DNA of 64,000 nucleotides from Didymella arachidicola (lineage: Eukaryota; Ascomycota; Dothideomycetes; Pleosporales; Didymellaceae). The notes beneath the pieces are model-generated. The model worked only from the letters and a program-made list of their open reading frames with translations, did no database searches and was not told where the DNA came from. Every line of letters begins with the position of its first letter. Positions within the stretch are counted from its first letter, which is position 1. Made by a program: the position numbers and the translations under genes. Shown here piece by piece: positions 1 to 10,969 of this stretch. The DNA is taken from assembly GCA_016630955.3 (NCBI GenBank), contig CM049990.2:2046001-2110000 (forward strand), read 5' to 3'.

Positions 1-753
1 GAGACGGAAAGTCTGTTCGATCAGCTGCGCACGCGTGCTCAGCGCGTTCATCACGAGCCTTCTGATTGGCTGCAAGTTTGGTCAGTGGTCCCACCTTTCG
101 CCCTTTGCACTCCCCGGCCGTGACCGCCGCCATCGTTGCCATCATGCAACAGTAGCGCGTCAGCTTCTTGACATCGACTTCTTCGTGACATCACAAAAGG
201 CTGTTGCAATTCCATAATGATGCATTTGATCTTGCAATTGGACTGCCGAAATGTGTGGCACGGAGACCTCTACTCTTCGTGCATTGCGCAGCCTCGAGTA
301 CTGCCTGACGTCTAGATCAAGGTGGTGTCTCTTCCGAGAGCTTCGAGTACGTAGGAACGACCCACCGTACGCTTAACTGCAACCCGAGTCTTTTGATCAA
401 GGTAAAGGAGATGGAGAAGGGTCAATATGCGCTATGCTCTCTTACACCACCCCTACCATACCAGCCCCGGAGGCTCAGCGGAGCATCTAACAAGACTTTC
501 TAGCCAGGCCGACGCCGGTGACGTGCGGCATGCAGGCATGTCTCTGCATCAGTCGTTACAATTGGAAGGCATTCGTTCTCATCGTGAAGGTGAAGGTGAA
601 CGATGTGACCGCTCACGTTTGCTGTACTACCTAATATGGCATGGCGACGCACGAGCTAGTGTCGGTTTGCACAGAATCTTTGGAGCAGCTGCCACGGACT
701 TCACGGCACCAACTTCACGCTGCAACATCTCCTCATCACGCATTGCCCTCAAC
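1..753. other. 5' intergenic, no gene seen
   Basis: No open stretch here looks like protein. A frame open from about 427 runs into the ATPase gene, but its first 109 codons have no recognisable composition or motif. I place the gene start at the ATG at 754, which has a reasonable context (AAC before ATGG). Confidence 0.5.
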
Positions 754-3550
754 ATGGACGACGCGGCAGCCTACAAAGCCTGGGCCATAGAACGATTCAC
801 CGCAATGTACTGCGATGCTGCGGGTCGACCGACAAAGCCATTGCGGCTCGATGAGTTCGAAGTACAGCTCGCCGGGCTGACGCCGCCTAACAGCACGTCA
901 TTTGAAGACATCCGCAATGAGTAGGTCACAAAAGCAACCCACTGAATGGAGTCAAAAGTCTCACCACAGTCAGGCTCGACATGGATATTGCGACCATCAT
1001 AGCCCGCGACATCCCAATCGACGAGCGCGGCAACTTTACCGACTCTGGCAGTGTCATGCTGGCCTTGCGTCGCCTGAGGCCCGACTTAGCAAAGAGGAAC
1101 ATGCTCAGTCAAGCCATGATCAAGTTTGTCCTTGCAGACCAAAATCCCGAGGATTTGTTGTTAATCATGTTTGTAGATCGGAAAAAGCCAACTGTCGATC
1201 GAAGCTTTCACCACTTGTGCCCCAGGCTCCTGCGAACACAGCTCTGCCTCAAGGCATCCAGCATGGCCTACCTTCTACGGACTTCACCTTCACATTCGAT
1301 CACAATCAACCTGAGAAGCAAAACATACCAGCGCCTCCTCTTACCAGTGAAGCATTCGAGCTGTTCGTCTCCGCTGTACAGACTGAGAAGCCTCCCATAT
1401 ATCCCAGCTTCATTGACAACGCTGCTTTGAAGTACGGAATTGACGTGACACCCCACTCCCGATCTGAGCTGACATATCTACAGGGCTGAAGAAACACATC
1501 TGCAACGTGCTGCATCGCTGACTTCAGCTAGTAATTCCGCGGCTACCCAAAAGCCTCTACAGCCAAATGTGACGGAGGCGTGGGTACACCGGCAATACCT
1601 ACTACACGGGTTCCACACCCAGGGTCCGTTCAAGGGCTACTTCAATCTCACACACTACCTACGCAAGGTAGCACCGACTGCTGATATGGAAAGGGCCGTA
1701 CAGATCCTTAACCATTGAGATATCGCGGAATTATCAGCTAGATAGGTCGCTGACCGCCTCCAGGCTGCGTAAATCAGGCAAGCTCGATGTTGAGCGCGAT
1801 GTGCCGGCCAGTGCGCTTGCCAGAAAAACACATCGTGAACAAACAGCCCTGCCAGCTCCTGCGCCTAGTCTTGATAAAGGTAATGGGGATTACTCCCAGA
1901 CTCCTCATGAGATGGATAAGGGCTCGTCTAATCGACTGTTCTTTACTGATGACTTCGAGGCCAGCACGTCCCCCATGGTCACAGAAACTGTGCCCATGAA
2001 GCCTGCCGTACCGACTAACGACCTGCTCGCTCGCAAATTGGAAGGGCTGTACGTGCCCGATGCTACCACAGATCATAACGGCCATTTAGCCGTGCCCCCT
2101 CGTGTCGCGGACGATGAAGCCATGGCTCTTTTGTTGGCAGAAGATTCAGATTCGGATGACGTGGAGGCGGACTCCAAGACGAACACTGACTCATCCCTCG
2201 CGCCACTCATTACTGCTAATATAATCGCCTCTGCAACCCAGAAGGCTATACGGCAGTACGGATTACTGGGATCGTGCGAGAAAGAGAGAATGTTCCTGAA
2301 CACGAACGTTCCATTTTCCGCCTTCGTCTGTGGTGTTCAGGGCAGTGGCAAGAGTCACACAACAGCTTGCATCCTCGAAAATGCGCTAATACTTTCCCCA
2401 CAGCTTGGACGGTTGGAACGACCGCTGTCCGCTTTAGTCTTCAGCTACGGGCATTTTGGTGGCGACGGATCCGGATTCAGTGTCAGCGAAGCTGCTTTCC
2501 TGGCTGCACCTCACCCAGCTTTCCCCGACCATCCCCACGTCAAGAAAGTCACCGTCTTGGTGTCACCTTCGAACTATGTTCGTATGGCTAGACTGTTTTC
2601 GCGGATTCCGAATGTGTCAGTATCTCCTTTCAAGCTCAAGGCTGCAAGCTTGGATATCGACATCATGCTAACGCTCATGAACGTGAGCGAGTCCGACGAG
2701 CAGCCTCTCTACATGGCCGCTGTGACCCAGGTACTTCGTCAAATGGCCACGGATGGTGGCCCGTTCAACTACTTCACCTTCCGAGCTAATCTGACGCAGT
2801 GCCGCTTCAACCCAGCCCAAGTGAATATGCTGCAGATGCGGCTTGGTCTTCTCGAGTCGTTTCTGGATCTTCATAACACATGCCCCGAGATTCAATTCAG
2901 AGCAGGGGAGGTGACCATCATGGACATGAGTGATCCCTTTGTCGACGCAAATACGGCCTGCATTCTTTTCAGAATCGGACTTCAGAAGTATCTCCAGTCC
3001 GGCGCCGCAGGAAAGCTGGTTGTACTGGACGAAGCGCACAAGGTAAGCGTCTATCCTTCCAGAAAGCCGTGGTTACATCAAGAGCTCACTCTCCAAACCC
3101 CTGACTCAACACTGCTCGGTCATAGACACGTCGAACTGACAATTTCAGTACATGCTGCCAAACCCCGGTGCGAAAGCCTTAAACGAGACGCTGCTCGCGA
3201 GCATTCGTCTGCAGAGGCACTATGGCGCGCGAATAGTCATATCGACTCAGGAACCGACTTTGCTCACTGATCTGATCGCGCTGTGTTCAGTCACCATCAT
3301 GCACAGGTTCAGCAGCCCGGAGTGGTTTGCTGCTATCAAACGTCATATCCCAATGAATCCAGAAGAGCACCATATGATTATCCGCAAAATCGAGAGCTTG
3401 ACTACAGGGAGTGCTCTCGTGTACTCGCCAAATGCGATCCTTGGGCGGCGAGATGATGGTACCCTGGTCAAGGGTACTGGTCGATTGATGAAGTTGAAGG
3501 TCAGGAAGAGAGTCACGAGTGATGGTGGACAAAGCATACTTGCTGTTTGA
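754..3550 (+). CDS. HerA/FtsK-like P-loop ATPase, fungal family of unknown function
   Basis: I assemble six exons: 754-920, 974-1172, 1226-1431, 1484-1667, 1738-3042 and 3149-3550, giving about 820 residues. Introns of 52-53 bp and one of 106 bp have GT-AG ends and consistent phases. The fourth intron (1668-1737) is the least certain; a donor at 1698 is also in phase. The second half carries a Walker A motif GVQGSGKSHT (about residues 451-460), a Walker B motif VVLDEAHK (about 680-687), and downstream ISTQEP followed by a conserved-looking basic segment. That order (P-loop, DEAH, TQ-P sensor) is typical of the HerA/FtsK branch of P-loop NTPases. The first 250 residues match no domain I know. 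No signal peptide or membrane helix is evident, so it is probably intracellular. The substrate is unknown; DNA translocation would be inference from the superfamily only. Confidence 0.8.
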
Positions 3551-4598
3551 TGAGAGCAAGTCAAATATGTCCATGAAGTTTCAGAGTTGGGCATGTTGAA
3601 CGAAGCACCATCAGGTTGTAGTCTAGATAGCTCTTCGCCCCAGGCAAAACTGATCCGGGATTTTCCAAAGATTGGATTACAACACACATACACAGTAGAA
3701 ACTCCTTTGCCTTGCACTAATTGTACCATAACGCCCTCCCAGCCAGCGTCCGCCCCCGCGCCTGCACCAGCCCCACATGTCAACATGTGAGACCGAACTG
3801 CTACCTGTCATCAATGTAGGCAAGCTGGGCAACAGGGTAGCCAATGAACATAGCAGAATGCCCATCTCCCACGCCTGCACCTATTCCTGCACCTGTGCCT
3901 TCACCCACTGACCCATCCGCGCGACGGTAGGATTCAAGGGTCGAGCACAATCGATCACTAGCTCCAGTCCGAGCACTACCGAATTCAATCTGTTGTCCTA
4001 TGAGATCACCAGAGATATCGGGTCCTGTTCGCTTGTGCAAATTCGAGGACTCGGTGAGGAGGTATTCACTAGGCCTTCAAGGGTTCGTGAAATGAGCGCA
4101 TCGCGGTCTGAGACGTTAACAGCACTTGGAAGCATGAGAAAGAAAATTCATGTTGGAAGCGCATGTTGCACTGAAAATCACGAGCACGGAATGATCGAGT
4201 GGAGCATGGATGGTTGGCTGACAGTGTTCGTTGCGGGAAGTATGCATCCATTTTGCGCGTGCGGATATGGCGTTTCGTGCCAGCAGATCGGTGCTGTGAC
4301 TGATTTAACAACTAGACGCCACTGTATAACACTAGCTTGCACTCCTTGTATCGCTCCTGCCGGGCCCATCTGTTAGAGGAGAACATTCCGGAGATATCGA
4401 ACGCGGACACAACCCTCCTCCTCATCTTGCCATGCAAATTTTGACATACTTCGGGACCTAAACCTATTGGTCGAAGACAGAACGGTCAGTACAAGCGGCA
4501 TCGGAATTTCGTTTCACGTATGCATGAAGAATAGAACCTACAGGTACCCAAATAGTTAGCTCTTTGGGGGGTATTCAGTCTTGTCTATGTCAAGGTTT
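3551..4598. other. intergenic, nothing seen
   Basis: This stretch lies between the convergent 3' ends of the ATPase and the monooxygenase. Open frames (for example 3993-4376) are short, cysteine-rich and unlike known proteins. I see no RNA gene or repeat. Confidence 0.5.
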
Positions 4599-6171
4599 CT
4601 AGATCAGTTTGCTCTCTTCCTGCGCCTTCTTCTTTTTATACTCCTCATAGCTAAACCCCACCTCCTTCAGCGTCCGCGTAGTGAATCTCTTCTCACCCAA
4701 TTTCCCAAACGCCTGTCTGATCGCAGGAAAGTTCTCACGACACCAGAACTCCCACTCGCCCCACACCGGCGGCACCATCCCCTGGCCCTCGTTCTCCAAG
4801 CCATCCTTACGCGGTGCACTCAAAGCCCACTTCGATAGCTCGTTGATGTTTTCTCCGTCTTTGGGGAACGGGAGCAGGTGAAATGCTCTCCCGCTAGCTT
4901 CGGCTTCGCGATCGGTTTCCCAGGCAGCCATCTCCGTGAGCGGTGGTAAGGATAGCCGCCCGGAGTATACACGTGCGAGGACGGAGGCCTGAGCCTCTGC
5001 GGTTGGGAAGGGGATGACGCGTTGCGGCAAGGCAAGGAAAGAGAGTGTTGGTTTGGGCGCGTAGAAGAGGTGCTTGTACGTGTGGTTGACATGGCTTCCA
5101 TCTGTGATAAGTTTTGGCGTGACGTCTTCGAGGAAGGGTAAACTGTAGAAGTAGCCTGTTGCGAAGACGATGGCGTCAATGTCGTTCTCAATCGTGCCGT
5201 CTTCAAACTCAACTCCACGGGTGTCAGGGTTGAAATGTTTGATAGGTGGCAGTTCGCGGCGCCGTGGGTCTTTCGGTGTTGCGCTCACGAAGAGGTTCGT
5301 GGATTTGCTGGACCAGAGCAGTGGGAGCGCGCAGTGTTCGGCGATCTGATTCGAGATGTCGGCACCCGACGCTGAGTTGCCAACCACGATCACTCTCTTG
5401 CCTGTGAACTCTTCGGGACGTCGGTAGTATTTAGAATGAGATATCAAGCCTGGATTTGACGTGTTCCATTCGGCGATGTTAGGTATGTCGGGAATGTAGG
5501 GCGTGATGAAGTGTCCATTTGCCACGATTACAGCGTCGTATGTCTCGGTCGTGTCGGTAGATGTCAGTAGATTCCGGGATGTCACAGACCAGGAGGTGGC
5601 GGCATCATCCATAGTTGGGGTGACATTTGTCACTTGCGTGCTGTGGCGGACAGTATCTTGAACGTCCCTGCCATAGTCTTCGATGTACTGCAACACCGTT
5701 TGATGTTTGGGGAACAGTTGGCTGTCATGCGGCCAATCCAAATCTTTAAACCCCATTAACCCTCTTGGAATGTTTGTCTCAAGCCTTTCGTACATTGGGG
5801 ACACGAATGTTGGGTTGTTTGTGGTGCCATTGATTCGACTGGTACTGTGGCCGTTTGTCAAAACAGGCTTCCAGATGGGATCTTGATTTTTCCCAAGAGG
5901 GTTCGTCTGAGGAACAGTGAGCAAGTCCTCGTCTCTTTCATCAGCCGTGTAATTCCATATCCCGCCATTCTGGGAACGCTGTTCGAACAAGACTATTTCG
6001 GAGAAGGCCTTCTCTGCACGCAGATACCTGTGGGTCTCAGCTCTTAGCTTTACGAGCTATGCCGAGGACCTACCTCGCTGCGGCCAATCCAGACGGCCCT
6101 GAACCGATCACAGCTACACTCTTTGCTCGCAGAGAAAGCATGTCTGATTCTGTGGCGTGAAAGTCTCCCAT
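4599..6171 (-). CDS. flavin-containing monooxygenase (FMO-like)
   Basis: Two exons on the minus strand, 6171-6074 and 6027-4599, are separated by a 46-bp intron and encode 508 residues. Exon 1 supplies the FAD-binding GSGPSG (residues 23-28), so the ATG at 6171 is needed for a functional enzyme. Exon 2 holds the second dinucleotide fold GNSASG (about 249-254, NADPH) and the FATGY motif (about 321-325) characteristic of class B monooxygenases. These enzymes use NADPH and O2 to oxygenate soft nucleophiles (N or S) or ketones; the substrate cannot be read from sequence. There is no signal peptide, so it is likely cytosolic. It is transcribed divergently from the solute-binding protein gene, with about 360 bp between the starts. 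Fungal members are often tailoring or detoxification enzymes. Confidence 0.88.
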
Positions 6172-6531
6172 GGTTGGTTGCTGTATCTATGACGCTGCTA
6201 GTAGCACATGTCGCGCAGCAACAGTCTAGGGTGTCATAAATGGAAAATAAGGGCAGAAGATCCAAGAAGTGAGTAACAGAGAAGTCTGCCACCAACCCAC
6301 CAATGTCGACATCGACGCCAAGCGAAGTGGCATGCGTGAGCGATAGTCGGCGTGAGTCGGACCTGCCGCAGAACGACGGAGCTGGTCAGAGCTTCCTTCC
6401 CTCTTTGGCAAGTCTGTCCGTGACATCACCTGGTAGCCGACTCACGACGTCTCTCGAAACACTCTACCAAAGCATCAATCGCGAGCTGGCTCCCGATTTC
6501 CTCTCAACGGCCACCAACACCACAAGCTCCA
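6172..6531. promoter_or_regulatory. divergent promoter region
   Basis: These 360 bp separate the monooxygenase start (minus strand) from the solute-binding protein start (plus strand) and must hold both promoters. I recognise no specific operator. A plus-strand open frame from 6303 runs through it but becomes a poly-Asn reading of the downstream CAA repeat, so I do not call it. Confidence 0.5.
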
Positions 6532-7548
6532 ATGCTCCGCACGTTGCGCACCGCGCGCCTTCGTCCGTCAACAACAACAACAACAACAACAACAACAGCA
6601 CCGCGCGCCTTCTCCACACACGCATTCGCAATGGCGCCCTTGCGCATAGGCTTCGTGCCTGAGCACTTCTCCACACCCCTCGAGTTTGCCAAGAAACACT
6701 ACGGCCTCGACTCACAGCTGCTTCCCTTCCCGTCTGGCACGGGCCACATGGTGACGGCGCTGCAAAACAACGAGATCGACGTCGGCGTGGGGTTGACCGA
6801 GGGCTGGATCGCCGCGCTGGGCAAGGCGCAGGCCGCGAAGAAGGACGCCGGCTTTAGGCTTGTGGGGACGTATGTGGAGACGCCGCTGTGCTGGGCGATA
6901 TCGTCGGGGACGCAGAGGGAGGACGTCAAGAGTGTGCAGGACTTGAAGGGGAAGAAGGTTGGGGTGAGTCGGATTGGCAGCGGGAGCTATGTTATGAGCT
7001 TTGTGCTGGCGGATCAGCAGGGGTGGTTGCAGAAGGGCGAGACGCCTTTTCCGGTCGAGGTGCTGAACACGTTTTCGAATCTCCGGGATGGTGTCAACGA
7101 CAAGACGGCCGACTTCTTCATGTGGGAGCACTTTACGTCGAAGCGGTACTATGATAATGGCTCGATCAAGCGCGTCGGCGAGATATACACACCATGGTCG
7201 AGCTGGAAGATTGTTGCTGCTAATGCGCTGCTCAACCCCGGAAATTGGAGCCAGGGCGCGAATGCGACGACGCAGCCGCTGAAGGAGGATTTGGAGGATG
7301 CCCTAGAGAAGATCAACAAGGGCGTGAAGCACTTCGAGAAGAACCAGGAGGAGGCAGTCAAGTACATCAGCACGAAGCTCGACTACTCCGAGGAGGATGC
7401 AAGGGAGTGGTTAGACACAGTACAATTTGCCAAGGATGTCAAGGGTGTCGACCAGAAGGTTGTCGATAAGACAGTCAACATACTGCGAAAAGCGGGCGTA
7501 CTGGATGAGGAGGCTGATCCGCCAAATATGATTGCCTTGTCGAGATAG
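6532..7548 (+). CDS. mitochondrially targeted periplasmic-binding-protein-like (Ca3427-like, type 2 PBP)
   Basis: A single exon of 338 residues. The first about 33 residues are rich in Arg, Ala and Thr with no acidic residues (MLRTLRTARLRPS, then nine Thr), as expected of a mitochondrial presequence. A second Met at residue 34 (MAPLRIGFVPEH) would give a cytosolic form. The rest resembles bacterial ABC-transporter substrate-binding proteins of the type 2 periplasmic fold, close to the fungal Ca3427 family: beta-strand IGFVPEH, a polar loop PSGTGHMV, DVGVGLTEGW, and KGKKVGVSRIGSGS at the hinge. No transporter partner is encoded nearby, so the ligand and role in a eukaryote are unknown. Ancestral acquisition from bacteria is an inference from fold and family. 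Confidence 0.8.
   Translation: MLRTLRTARLRPSTTTTTTTTTAPRAFSTHAFAMAPLRIGFVPEHFSTPLEFAKKHYGLDSQLLPFPSGTGHMVTALQNNEIDVGVGLTEGWIAALGKAQAAKKDAGFRLVGTYVETPLCWAISSGTQREDVKSVQDLKGKKVGVSRIGSGSYVMSFVLADQQGWLQKGETPFPVEVLNTFSNLRDGVNDKTADFFMWEHFTSKRYYDNGSIKRVGEIYTPWSSWKIVAANALLNPGNWSQGANATTQPLKEDLEDALEKINKGVKHFEKNQEEAVKYISTKLDYSEEDAREWLDTVQFAKDVKGVDQKVVDKTVNILRKAGVLDEEADPPNMIALSR
6569..6595 (+). repeat. (CAA)9 microsatellite in coding sequence
   Basis: Nine uninterrupted CAA units sit in the presequence of the solute-binding protein and are read there as poly-Thr (ACA). Length change in units of three would alter only the presequence. Confidence 0.95.
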
Positions 7549-8213
7549 GCAATGGACAACCTTGCCCATATCCGCTGCCGCTTAATTGCAGACATCTTAT
7601 CTCGCCTGCTGGCGGCTTAAGCTAACTCACTATTATAGGCGGAGCTTGCATGAAGACTGATCGAGTAGCTATTGTCTTAGGTGAACATGTTGTCGTCTTC
7701 AAAGGCTTTTCTTTACAGCCTTGACATTGAATCACATCTGTCTACATAACTCATACAGTGTTCTAGACGAGGCTACTCTTGAGACGCCAGAGGTAGGTGT
7801 ATGGATCTGAGGTAGACGTGGAAGTGAACAGTAACCTACGACGTCCATACCATGGAAAGCACGGCCATTTCGTGACGTATCATCGACTCTGATGTCAACC
7901 GTCGCGATGACTAGGGTCTAGTCTGATAGCTAGCAGCTATTAAACAGCATCGGATCCACGAAGAAGGGGTACCCCCGCGGCATTTTTACATCTAACATGA
8001 TCATTTCGTAAGAACTTCACTGTGAATAGCGCGAACGGCTGGTTGGCGCTACCTCTGTGGCTGACTGACAATGACTCGTGCATCCATGACCACAAAGTCA
8101 GATCGTGTATGAAGCGCAGTGGGAAACCCGGCAAGTACTCTGAAGCTACATAGAATCGAATATGCCGCTGTGATCAAGTGATTCATGCAGCGATCAAGGA
8201 CACCGGCAATCGC
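7549..8213. other. intergenic, nothing seen
   Basis: This lies between the convergent solute-binding protein and transcription-factor genes. No open frame of protein-like composition, no RNA gene and no repeat is visible. Confidence 0.5.
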
Positions 8214-10413
8214 TCAGAAGATCGATCCCATTCCTGACATGGCGCTCCAATCAATGCTGCCCCAGTCCATATCGAAAAGGTCCGAGTTCAGCTCTGCCAG
8301 ACTCGGATCAAAGTACGCAGTCGTTTCCTGTCCAGCAAATGACTGCATACTCGGGGCCAGCGATGGCACGTCACTCGGCAGCAGCATAGCCACACCTGTC
8401 TGGGCAGGTGCATCCATGCCATCTGCGTGTGCAATCGGCAGCGACGGTTGTCCCAACTTCTTCTTGATATCAGCGATCATCATCCGTGGACCCTCTGCAT
8501 CGTCCTGCCCAAACAGCGCAGCATGTCTTGCTGCCCAGGCCTGCAACACTGTGGACGCGAACATCTTGAACAGGAGGTTGGCACTCGGCTCCATGTCCAC
8601 GAAGCGCACGGCATAGTTTGCGTTCATCACCTCCCATGCCTTGTCAGCATGAGGCCCGATTGGTCGGGAACGCAGATCTTGGACGATGCGTACGTATGCT
8701 GGGAACGGGAAGTGGAACTGTATGAGCCAGCGGTAGCCCTTCGTTAGCGGTGATGTGTTGAGCGCTGTGTCGCACTCAAGCATCCGCAGCGCGTATGATA
8801 AGATTTTATCGCGCTGTTCGGCTGGTTGGTCGTCTGATGCTTTGGAGTGCCGCGAGCAGTGAAGGAAGAAACGGTATTTTGCTAGGTAGTTGCGTGCCCA
8901 CCACATGGTCATGTAATGTAAAGGATTTTCTGGGTTGCAATGTCTGAGGTACCGATTCTCGATGATATGTTCAAGACCGTTCAGGTTGTCGTCGTTGGGA
9001 TCAAATCGATGCTGCGTCGCCTTGGCGATGTGCCTCAGTAAAGGGTTAATGAAATCGAGATGCCATGCGTTGTGTCTGATGAAATCTCCGATTGCGCCAC
9101 GTACGACAGTGAAGAGCGCTTCAGTTGATGCGTCTTGGTCTGCAGGTTTCACGCTCATCTCTGGTCTGAGATCGAAGTCATTGATATTGACGGGTATCTT
9201 GCAGTCCCATGTTGGAATCAATTGTGTTGTCTTGTAGTCGGTCATCTCAGAAATTCGGCTGTCGTAGACGACCATCGCCCACCATAGGCGTCGACGCATT
9301 TCAGCTTCGAATACACCGTGTTTGACATTAGCGGCTTCGTTGCAGATGTTCATGCGATACGCGACCCGGAAGGCGATGGCAAACATTGGGGACAGTGTGT
9401 GTGGATGAGTATCTGGTCTCAGCGAGATCTATGGGAGGTCAGGCGTTTCGATCAGACATAAGGGTCCATTAACTGACCAAGTATAGGAAGCAGGCCGTCA
9501 AACAGTCTCGATCCCGGGACCGTAAGAATCCACAATTGATCAGAGCTTGACGGCAGGCATCGTGATATTTGCTAAGAAGCTTTATCTTCGACTCACCAAG
9601 CGTAGCGCGGCACTCTTCCTCGGACATCGTAATGAGTGCAACGCAATATATGCTGAACATGAGTGCTTCCAGCTCATGACTGATCCCTTTTGGGTCAACT
9701 GCTGCATCTAAGATGCTCGCTTGTAGGGTCGGCGCGTGGGTGACTTTGACTAGCGGGTTGATGTTATCCGAGTACACCTGCCATAGCCGGAAAATCTGCA
9801 CATGGCTTGGATGCAGGGTCGATAGAGGTACGTCAATCTTCGTGTCGCCAAAGAGATGATTGTGATCACTCTCGTAAACCCGTCCCCACACCTTGACGAT
9901 GACAGATTCTGAGAGATCGTCGAATGTGGATTGGCCTAGATTATTATCGATGCTTGCATTCCCAGTCACATCATGTGAGTCGGGGGTTCTTTGATGCATT
10001 GCATCCCAGAAGTTCTTGACGTCCCCCGTCGTTTGCTCTTCGCTCTTGACCTCAACATTCACAATACTGTCGAGATATCTTTGACTTGTCGACGATCCGG
10101 GCTCAACCTCACCATCGGCAACTGGATATTCAGTATCCATATCATCGGTGCTGTCCACCGCGATGTTGTGTTTCCTAAGAAGCTCTGCATAATGCCGCAA
10201 CCTCTCTGTCAGCTCTTGCTCCGTCGGCCTTTTTCTCCGCCTCGGCATCTGCTGAGCAGGCACGCATTGTACCTTCGCCTTGATGCAATGATCACAAGGA
10301 AATTTCCGGTCGCACTTGACCTTGCGTTGCTGGCACAGGACGCAGGCAAGGACTCGCTGAGGTTTTGGGGGGCGATAGCCTGATCCAGATGGTGTGGCCT
10401 GTCGTTGCTCCAT
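8214..10413 (-). CDS. Zn2Cys6 (zinc cluster) transcription factor
   Basis: Exons 10413-9478 and 9428-8214 flank a 49-bp intron (GTCAGT...ATAG) and encode 716 residues. The N terminus has the full binuclear cluster Cys24-x2-Cys27-x6-Cys34-x5-Cys40-x2-Cys43-x6-Cys50, followed by a basic linker (PRRRKRP) and a short heptad-like segment around residues 65-80 that may dimerise. The middle region has the fungal-specific transcription-factor domain pattern (LWQVYSDNINPLVKVTH, then FLYL-ISLRPDTHP and MRRRLWWAMVVYDSR). It probably acts as a nuclear regulator. It is divergent from an MFS drug antiporter with about 556 bp between the starts, the classic arrangement of a regulator and its efflux target. 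The target is inferred, not shown. Confidence 0.92.
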
Positions 10414-10969
10414 GACCGCTCCAAGAAGCTGCGACGTACAAAGCTGTTGCGGTGAACTACACAGTCACCAACTCCAGACTGTCAGCCTGATCCTTGACGT
10501 GAGTGCTTTGCTCAGTGGTATCGCTTGGAGGTGGGTGGCTGGTGGTCCGCAATACTACGCGCTCAGGCGTCTGACGGTGACGACAACATACGATACATCC
10601 ATGCAAAAGTCGGCGATAGAACGAACAACTCAAGCTTATTTCATGACGACGAAGAAAGCATTAACGGCCGATCTAAGGAACGTGCCTACAATGAAAAGTG
10701 CGTCAGTTCGGGTCACTCGCATCTCAGGCCGCGTTCTCGGAGATTGCGACAGCCCGCTAGCGTCGTTCAGTCTCGACTGGCTGCGATCGGCCCTGCAACC
10801 AATCATCGCTCACAGACATGCGATATCCCCGACCTTCTTCATAGAGGCAGCAATGTCGGAGCCGAGAGCATGGAGTATAAGGACCAAGTCTTGGAACACA
10901 AGACGAGTACATCCAAGCACAAGAAATCCCAAGAGTGTCCCAAAAGTTTCATAATACAAAGCTATCACC
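10414..10969. promoter_or_regulatory. bidirectional promoter between regulator and exporter
   Basis: This 556-bp region separates the zinc-cluster gene from the antiporter. The exporter start has a strong context (ATCACC before ATG) and a TATA-like GAGTATAAGG lies about 100 bp upstream of it. I could not pick out a convincing spaced CGG/CCG pair for the neighbouring regulator. Confidence 0.45.

Noticed and set aside
427..753. In-frame extension upstream of the ATPase
   Set aside because: It is open by chance only; it lacks protein-like conservation cues, while the Met at 754 has a good context.
6303..6662. Plus-strand frame with a poly-Asn run
   Set aside because: It is the alternate-frame reading of the CAA microsatellite and overlaps the start of the solute-binding protein gene. 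The first part is promoter sequence between divergent genes.
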